From contig JAOSKE010000001.1 of assembly GCA_027493775.1 (NCBI GenBank), positions 124,001 to 188,000 on the forward strand: DNA of 64,000 nucleotides. The letters are read 5' to 3'. This DNA comes from Kiritimatiellia bacterium (GTDB taxonomy: Bacteria > Verrucomicrobiota > Kiritimatiellia > CAIVKH01). The notes below the pieces were generated by a model that saw nothing but the letters and a program-made list of their open reading frames with translations, was not told the DNA's origin and did no database searches. How positions within the stretch are numbered: position 1 is the first letter of the stretch; each line of letters opens with the position of its first letter. The position numbers and the translations under genes were made by a program. Positions 57,936 through 64,000 of this stretch are shown here, one piece after another.

Positions 57936-59347
57936 ATGGTATTTAATTCCCTAGTTTTTCTGGTCTTTTTTGTCGTGGTGTACACGCTTTATCGTGTCTT
58001 CCCGCACCGCTGGCAGAACCGTCTTTTGCTCGTCGCAAGTTATCTTTTTTATGGCTGGTGGGATTGGCGCTTTCTCGGCCTAATTTTGATTTCGACCAGT
58101 GTGGATTTTTTTCGCTGGTTGGATTATAGGCAACACGAGCAATCAACGGAAACGCAAGATCGGTCTGGCGATCAGCATTACAACAGATTTGGGGATATTG
58201 GGGTTCTTTAAGTACTTCAATTTCTTTATCGAAAACCTCTCGTCTCTTTTAGGCGAATTCGGCATTTCTCTTCCCTTTGGCATGTTGCAGATTGTCTTGC
58301 CGGTCGGCATCTCGTTCTACACCTTTCAAACAATGTCCTACACGTTGGACGTCTATCGAGGGCAGCTCAAGCCCGCGAGAAGCTATTTGGACTTTGCCAC
58401 CTTCGTTTCATTCTTCCCTCAACTGGTGGCCGGTCCGATCGAGCGCGCTTCACAGCTTCTTCCTCAAATTCAACGGCCCCGTACAATTACACGGGCTGGG
58501 ATGGAAGAGGGCGCTTGGCTGATTTTCTGGGGCCTGTTTAAGAAGTGCGTCATCGCGGACAACCTCGCGATCCTGGTCGAAGGGGTCTTCAGCTCATCCG
58601 GATCAAGTGGCGCTGCCTCTCTTGTTGCGCTCTATGCCTTTGCATTCCAAATCTTTTGCGACTTCTCCGGCTACAGCGATATCGCGCGCGGCCTGGCCAA
58701 GTGGATGGGCGTGGAATTGATGGTGAACTTTCGGAACCCGTATTTCGTTACCAATCCAAAAGACTTCTGGGCGCACTGGCACATCAGCTTGTCGAGCTGG
58801 CTTCGGGACTATCTATATATTCCGCTCGGCGGAAATCGCAAGGAGCCCCGCCGTACTTACATTAATCTCGCGCTGACAATGCTTCTTGGCGGACTCTGGC
58901 ACGAGTGCCGCATGGACATTTGTGATCTGGGGCGCGTTGCACGGCCTTTTGTTGATTGTCTATCATGCATGGGCGCAACGGTTCTCGCCCAAAGGAACAG
59001 TGGATTCCGGGAAGTGGCTGTGGTTGCGTAGGATATGGATGTTCCATTTGGTCTGTCTGGCGTGGCTGTTTTTCCGCGCATCCTCTTTGACGCAGGTGTG
59101 GGAAATGCTCACGAGCATGTTCACCCGGTTTCACTGGGATGTTCAGTCTGTGAACATGCTTACGGCGCTGGTGCTGTTCAGCGCGCCCTTGTGGTTCGTG
59201 CAGTGGCTTGAAGTGAAAACAAACGACCTGTCCGCGGCGACAAAGCTCTCGTTGATCCCCAAGACTGCGCTGTATGCCACCATGATCATCATGTTTCTTG
59301 CGTTGGGAAACACGGGTGGCGGGGCGTTCATCTATTTCCAATTTTGA
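57936..59347 (+). CDS. MBOAT-family O-acyltransferase (AlgI-like), with two apparent frameshifts
   Basis: Reconstructed as 469 residues, the AlgI length. Membrane protein that passes acetyl groups across the membrane to a periplasmic partner for glycan O-acetylation. N-term [20 protein letters not shown] and [12 protein letters not shown] are diagnostic. First break: T7 at 58106-58112, minus one T, gives [15 protein letters not shown]. Second: extra A at 58904; removing it gives [18 protein letters not shown] with the conserved histidine. [13 protein letters not shown] and [19 protein letters not shown] (other conserved histidine) lie between. The SGNH gene is next, by 1 base. Confidence 0.9.
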
Positions 59348-59348
59348 A

Positions 59349-60564
59349 GTGAAAAAAGCTCAAACATATCCTGAGGTGCGAGAGGTTGAGCGGGTCCTTC
59401 TGCGTGGAGCGTGGTGGCTCTTTCCTGTGTTGGGCCTGATCGCTCCTCTCTTGTTGGGCGGGCCTCTGTGGAATTGGGTTTCCACTGAAGCCATTGGGCC
59501 ATTGCGGTGGAAACCAATGGGGTCGGCCCGTTGGCGTGGGGGGCGTGTTCGCGTCGCTGGCCATCCCGCTGTGTTGGCGGCTGTGTCTTAACCGAAGAGC
59601 AACAATGCCCATGACGATGCTATTGTCTGTCGCTCTAGTTTGCGCCGTTGAATTCGGTATGCGTCTTGCTCCGGTGCAAGCTCCCTTGTGGCTGGCAGCG
59701 CGTGCGCGACTCGAATCAGATCAATCCTTCATGCGCGAAGTGTGCTACATTCGTTTGGAGGAAGCCACGGGACGCGCCGACGCAACGCCTTCTGTTATTT
59801 TGATGGGGTCCAGCCAGGTACTGAATGGGGTTGATGAGCAGTTGCTGCGCCGGTTGATAGCTCCACAGCCGGTGATCCGTCGTGCGGTCTTTGGCATGTC
59901 TCCACTAAAGGCGGTTGCCGTCAGTTCCTATGTTCCGTTTCGGCCCGGCGACACGTGTTTCCTGTATCTGTCAGAGTTTGATTTCACCAATCAGGATCCA
60001 TTCCCCTATTCGTGGTTCCGCCCCTTTGCGTCATGGAGTGTGTGGCGGGATGTTATGGAGAGCGCGGGTTCCTCCGTCTATTGGCCTCATTGGCGGGGTG
60101 TGAGCGATTATTCCATGGCCGCGACCTTTGAGTTGTGGCAAACCAGAGATTTTATTCGGCGAATCGTCTTCCGCTTCTGGCGCAACGAGCCGGCGGCACA
60201 ATCGGCCGTCGCTGATCTCGCGACTCTTGCAGCGGAGGCGGAGAAGGCGAAAACGGTCGTGAGCGATGCCCCGGAACAGTGGCGGGGATTTGCGCGCTTT
60301 GTGAGCCGCCTGCGCGCAGGAAATGTCAAGCTGCTGATTTTCGAAGGCGATGTGAATCCTGAACTGTATTCTCAGAAGAGGCTGGCGGCCAAACAGGAGA
60401 CCATGGATGCGCTTCTGGAATACGTTGGACTCGATGTTCAGTATGTTTCGCGCAATGATCAGAATCTCGATCTGACCCATGAGGACTGGCGAGATATGAC
60501 CCACCTCAATGCCCATGGGCGCGAGTTGCTCACTCGCCGCCTTGCGGCAGAATTTCGGCAATGA
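59349..60564 (+). CDS. SGNH-like acyltransferase partner (AlgJ/X type), with apparent frameshift
   Basis: Reconstructed as 404 residues. GTG 59349 opens an N-terminal half with membrane segments (WWLFPVLGLIAPLLLGG), in another frame from the rest; deleting one G from six at 59538-59543 joins it to GVFASLAIPLCWRL and MLLSVALVCAVEFGM. The body has SVILMGSSQVLNGVDEQLL, the block I nucleophile-type serine, and a C-terminal MTHLNAHGRELLTRRL, the Asp/His region; the expected DxxH is read as D-M-T-H-L-N-A-H, so exact residues are uncertain. Together with MBOAT it would O-acetylate the glycan in the periplasm. Confidence 0.78.
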
Positions 60565-60588
60565 CTCCGCAAGCCGAAATCATACTTT

Positions 60589-61647
60589 ATGACTGCTAAT
60601 CAAAGCGTTTGTGCAATTCTCCACGCGCCGGACGAATTTGCCTCGCGCTCGGGAATGCTTCCGTTGGCGCAGGCGCTTGGCGCGCGGACGCTGTTCTATG
60701 ACTTTACGTGGCAGCGGCTGCAAAAGCGGAGTTGGACACTCGGTTATCGCCTGCGTCGCTTCGGCAACGCCTATTATGGTTCCGAGTGGAATGCGCTCGT
60801 TCCCTTTCGTGACGAACGGCGGCTGGCGCGCGCGTTCTCCAAGAGCCCTGCCAAGGTGACCCATTTTATGTGGGGCGAATTTGCCTCGCCTCGTGATTCG
60901 ACGCCGTTTCGTTCACCCGGCGGACTAGTTGTGGGAACCTTTCATTGCAGCGCGCGACGCCAGCAGAGCGTGATTCACCCACGGTTCAAACTGGACGTCT
61001 TCGACGCAATCACCCTTATGTCAAAGACGCAGGAACCATTTTTCCTTGAGCGTGGCGTGCCGGAAGAGCGGCTGACAACTATTCTGCATGGTGTGGACTC
61101 GACGTATTTCACTCCCGCGAATCGTGTCCCCCGCAACGACACGTTGAGGCTTTTGTTGGTCGGATCAACGGAACGCGATCATGAGTTTGCCGCATTGGTC
61201 ATGCAGAAACTCCCATCGGGGATTGCCACGCTGCGCGTGTGTACTTCGTCAACACAACACGTCCATTACAAAGGAGTGCGCAATGTTGAAGTATTGCCTT
61301 TTCTGGGCGAGGCCGCGTTCTTGGAGGAATATCAACAGGCGGACATTCTGTTCATGCCGATGTTGGATTGCACGGCCAATAACGCCATCTTGGAGTCTAT
61401 GGCCTGCGGAACACCGGTCATGGTCAATCGTGTGGGTGGAATTCCCGAATATGTGGATTCATCCAACAACATCGTGATGGATGACAAGCGCGCGGATGAA
61501 TGGGTGGAGCGCCTCACTCAGTTGGCGCATGGACGCGATGAGATGGCGGCGATGCGCCCTGCCGTGCGCCAATGGGCAGAATCATTTGATTGAAATCATA
61601 TTGCTGAACGCTATCGCGTGTTTTTTGAGCGCTTCATAACGAAATAG
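60589..61647 (+). CDS. GT4-like glycosyltransferase, apparent nonsense TGA
   Basis: The frame ends at a TGA (61591-61593) after ESFD, but continues in the same frame as NHIAERYRVFFERFITK to TAG at 61645. Tryptophan (TGG) fits that position in GT4 ends (SFDW), so a G-to-A error or mutation is likely. Full protein 352 residues. The donor domain has ILHGVDSTYFTP (about 165-176), LFMPMLDCTANNAILESMA (about 257-275) and VNRVGGIPEYV. The N-terminal HAPDEFASRSGMLPLAQAL binds the acceptor. Other TGA codons here clearly terminate genes (ATGA overlaps), so no recoding is claimed. Confidence 0.82.
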
Positions 61648-61661
61648 CAACTGGTTTCAAA

Positions 61662-62576
61662 ATGGAACAGCCCTTGGTCAGCGTCTGTATTGGTGTGTAT
61701 AACCGAGAGCAGTATATTCGCGAGTGCCTCGATAGCGTGATGGCGCAGACGTATCGAAATATAGAAGTCGTTGTTGCCGATAATGCCTCAACGGATGAAA
61801 CGCTTGCCATCGTGCGATCATACCCTTCCGTGCGCGTTATCGAGCGGAAATCGAATTCTGGCATGTGTTCAACGACCCGGAACTTGGCCGCCCAGGCCGC
61901 CCAAGGTGACTACATCGCATTTCTGGATTCCGATGATGCGTGGCATCCAACTAAACTAGCCCGTCAAGTGGAGTTTATGGAGCGCCATTCTGATATAGCG
62001 CTTTGTCATTCGTATGTTCGTCTCATGGATGAGCACTCCTCTGTGTACGGCATCCGACACGAGGGGCGGCTTCCTCCCACAGGCAATTACTTTATGCCAT
62101 TATTGGACCATTGCTGGGTCACAATCAGTTCCACATTAATTCGCAGATCATTGTATGAGGAGGTCGGCCCCTTTACCGAAGCGCTGCCATACGGTCGGTC
62201 CGGTGAGGATTACGAATTTTTTCTCAAGGCGGCGCGCACGCATTCATTTGGGCTGATTGACGAGCCCTTGGTTAACTACCGTAAATCTCGTCATAGCATT
62301 ACCGCGAGTGATTGGCAAAGCACGCCGCGCCCAATTTCATTCATGCGTGAACTAGTGCGTCGTCAGGATATTTGGACAGGCTTCGTTACTCCATCGGAAA
62401 TGCGCCAGCGAGTGGCGGATGCTTGTCGCGAGAATGCGATTTATTGGCGATCTCAGCGAAATCCCATGCGCTCCTTGTGGGCGGTTGGACAAGCATTGCG
62501 TGTCAGTCCGCTGGGCGCTTCTGCCTGGTCCGAGCTGCTGCGGACGCTGTATCGCTTATGCTTGGCTGCACGTTAG
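61662..62576 (+). CDS. GT2 family glycosyltransferase
   Basis: 304 residues. GT-A fold start QPLVSVCIGVYNREQYIRECL (about residues 3-23), ADNASTDETL, then NLAAQAAQGDYIAFLDSDDAW with the DxD metal site (DSDD, about 90-93). YGRSGEDYEFFLKAARTH is the acceptor-side block with the likely base (GEDYEF), about 178-195. C-terminal helix lacks membrane character, so a cytosolic chain elongation enzyme. Starts 14 bases after the reconstructed GT4 end. Complete. Confidence 0.92.
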   Translation: MEQPLVSVCIGVYNREQYIRECLDSVMAQTYRNIEVVVADNASTDETLAIVRSYPSVRVIERKSNSGMCSTTRNLAAQAAQGDYIAFLDSDDAWHPTKLARQVEFMERHSDIALCHSYVRLMDEHSSVYGIRHEGRLPPTGNYFMPLLDHCWVTISSTLIRRSLYEEVGPFTEALPYGRSGEDYEFFLKAARTHSFGLIDEPLVNYRKSRHSITASDWQSTPRPISFMRELVRRQDIWTGFVTPSEMRQRVADACRENAIYWRSQRNPMRSLWAVGQALRVSPLGASAWSELLRTLYRLCLAAR

Positions 62577-62665
62577 TAGAGTTCTATTCCAGTGGTTTAT
62601 GCACGATTCTTCTCTATTAGGAGGCATGAGCCGTCCCGCTTCCGGGGTCAGGTCAGGAGGTCAAG

Positions 62666-64000
62666 ATGAGTGACTGTAGAGAACCCGCAGGAAGCATCCA
62701 ATCGCCCCGTTCCAGCGCAATGGTGCAGTTCCTTTCAAGAAATTTTATTTTCGCAATCAGCATCCTCGCGCTCGTTGTGTACATGCTGACGTATTTGAGT
62801 GGGACGTTTGGAGCGCCCATTCGCGCGGATGGCGTGGGGTATTATATCTATCTGCCTTCCTATATCATTTACGGGGATCCGACTCTTGAACGTGTCGTGG
62901 ATGAGCAATTCGGTGGAGATGTCAGCAGTTGGACCGGCGTACAAAGATCGTCGGAAACGGGGCATTACGTAGACAAGTATGGCGTGGGTGTTGCTGTGTT
63001 AATGCTGCCATTCTTTCTGATCGCCCATGCTTTCACATGGTGCCTACAGTCGCCCTCGGGAGGCGAGCCGTGGTGGCATCTCAATTATACGCTGAATGGA
63101 TATTCTCTATTTTATCAGCATGCTGCAGGGCTCGCGGGGTTGTTTTACTCACTCATGGGTATCGGCATCCTCAAGGGGCTGTTGGAGAAACAGTTCAGTC
63201 GAGGCATTGCCCTGGTCACCTTGAGTATATTGTTTTTTGGAACGAGTCTCCTGCATTATACAAGTGGCGAAAGCGTTCAGAGCCACTCGTATTCTTTCTT
63301 TCTTTTTGCTGCGCTTCTCTGGGCGACCGATAGATGGAGCAGACAATCACGATCCTGGACACACAGTGCAGTGCTTGGTCTCATTTGTGGGCTGATTGTG
63401 TTGGTTCGAGTTACAAACCTGATTGCTATGCTGATTGTCTTTTTATATGGGATAACGAGCGTGGGTGGTATCAGGCGGTGGCTGCATGATCGATGTGAGC
63501 GCATAGCCGAGCTTGCTCTTGTCGCGGTCATAACGTTCTGTGTCTTCGCACTTCAGCTTGCGATTAACCACTATGGAACTGGGCGGTGGACGATTAATCC
63601 TTATGGGATTCAAAATCCGACAGAGACATTCTACTTTTTATCGCCTCAAATTATACTGGTGCTTTTCAGCTTGAAGAGAGGGCTGTTTTTTTGGAGCCCA
63701 CTATTGCTCATTATTCTGCCCGGTTTGTTCTTAATGCGGCGGCATCGCTCTTCACTCGCTTTCGCCGTAAGCGTAATTCTCTTGTTGCATCTCTGGATCG
63801 TATCGAGTTGGCATATGTGGTGGTATGGCGGGGGCTTCGGACATCGTGCATTTGTCGAATATTATGCCTTTATGGCTTTTCCCTGCGCGGCGTTTGTGTC
63901 AAGTCTGAAGGGGCGATGGGCGAAGGTTGTCTTTGCCGGGTTTGCCGTCTTGACCATTGCGTGGCTTCTGTTCTTTATGAAGCTGTACTATACACGTGAG
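62666..64000 (+). CDS. Polytopic membrane protein (GT-C like), 3' end outside window
   Basis: Open from ATG 62666, six bases after AGGAGG (62655-62660), through the last base: 445 codons without a stop. Signature segments: an N-terminal helix (FIFAISILALVVYMLTYLSG), then an extracytoplasmic loop IRADGVGYYIYLPSYIIYG with acidic residue, HYVDKYGVGVAVLMLPFFL, and about ten more helices ending WHMWWYGGGFGHR. The Asp-containing first loop resembles GT-C glycosyltransferases (GT39/GT83-like), as in the two other such genes here. Function is a glycan transfer guess; the C-terminus is missing. Confidence 0.78.
   Translation, partial: MSDCREPAGSIQSPRSSAMVQFLSRNFIFAISILALVVYMLTYLSGTFGAPIRADGVGYYIYLPSYIIYGDPTLERVVDEQFGGDVSSWTGVQRSSETGHYVDKYGVGVAVLMLPFFLIAHAFTWCLQSPSGGEPWWHLNYTLNGYSLFYQHAAGLAGLFYSLMGIGILKGLLEKQFSRGIALVTLSILFFGTSLLHYTSGESVQSHSYSFFLFAALLWATDRWSRQSRSWTHSAVLGLICGLIVLVRVTNLIAMLIVFLYGITSVGGIRRWLHDRCERIAELALVAVITFCVFALQLAINHYGTGRWTINPYGIQNPTETFYFLSPQIILVLFSLKRGLFFWSPLLLIILPGLFLMRRHRSSLAFAVSVILLLHLWIVSSWHMWWYGGGFGHRAFVEYYAFMAFPCAAFVSSLKGRWAKVVFAGFAVLTIAWLLFFMKLYYTRE

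Noticed and set aside
61591-61593. UGA read as tryptophan (code change)
   Set aside because: TGA ends many genes at ATGA overlaps in this window; a single case is better explained by a base error.

Overview
The window is 64 kb of a fairly GC-rich bacterial chromosome or metagenomic contig with tightly packed genes, frequent ATGA/GTGA/TTGA overlaps and common GTG/TTG starts. An outer-membrane export channel, lipoproteins, a beta-barrel-like protein, an O-antigen-ligase-like protein and a heptosyltransferase-like protein indicate a diderm (Gram-negative type). I cannot name the phylum from sequence alone; an uncultured PVC-like lineage is only a guess. No rRNA, tRNA, CRISPR array or intact mobile element was found.

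Layout. 1-9.2 kb is housekeeping: CPBP protease (cut by the window edge), thiL, pyrK, pyrD (class 1B), an unknown anchored protein, pgpA, and smc on the opposite strand. 9.4-18.6 kb holds an M20 peptidase, three envelope glycan genes (GT39-like, dolichyl-phosphate-glucose-synthase-like GT2, flippase), uvrD preceded by a pair of palindromes, comM and btpA. 18.6-23 kb is a minus-strand group (membrane sulfatase-fold protein, TolB-like propeller, anchored unknown). 23.1-39.4 kb is an exopolysaccharide/capsule locus: lipoprotein, outer-membrane protein, Wza-like channel, Wzc-like tyrosine autokinase, initiating sugar transferase, NusG paralogue, FkbM methyltransferase, GT2s, a GT39-like protein, GbsR-type regulator, O-antigen ligase/polymerase, and a Wzm/Wzt-type ABC exporter. 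A decayed ISL3 transposase separates this from 40-47.5 kb, where a sialidase-family lipoprotein is followed by a complete CMP-pseudaminic acid pathway, pseB-C-F-I-H-G, interrupted by an S23-type four-helix-bundle gene and octamer repeat blocks. 47.5-64 kb continues with a probable second modified-sugar set (Gfo/Idh oxidoreductase, aminotransferase, FemAB-like and GNAT acyltransferases), GT4/GT9/GT2 enzymes, an MBOAT/SGNH O-acetylation pair and a membrane protein cut by the window end.

Together, the right 40 kb reads as one surface-glycan assembly region: make nucleotide sugars (including a nonulosonic acid), build and acylate the chain, polymerise or ligate it, and export it through OPX/PCP and/or ABC machinery.

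Caveat on quality: 14 genes carry 15 apparent single-base frameshifts, mostly at short homopolymers, and one more has an in-frame TGA. They occur in an essential gene (smc) as well as glycan genes and go in both directions, so sequencing or assembly indels are the simplest explanation. Spans for these genes are given as the reconstructed whole gene, with the lesion noted.
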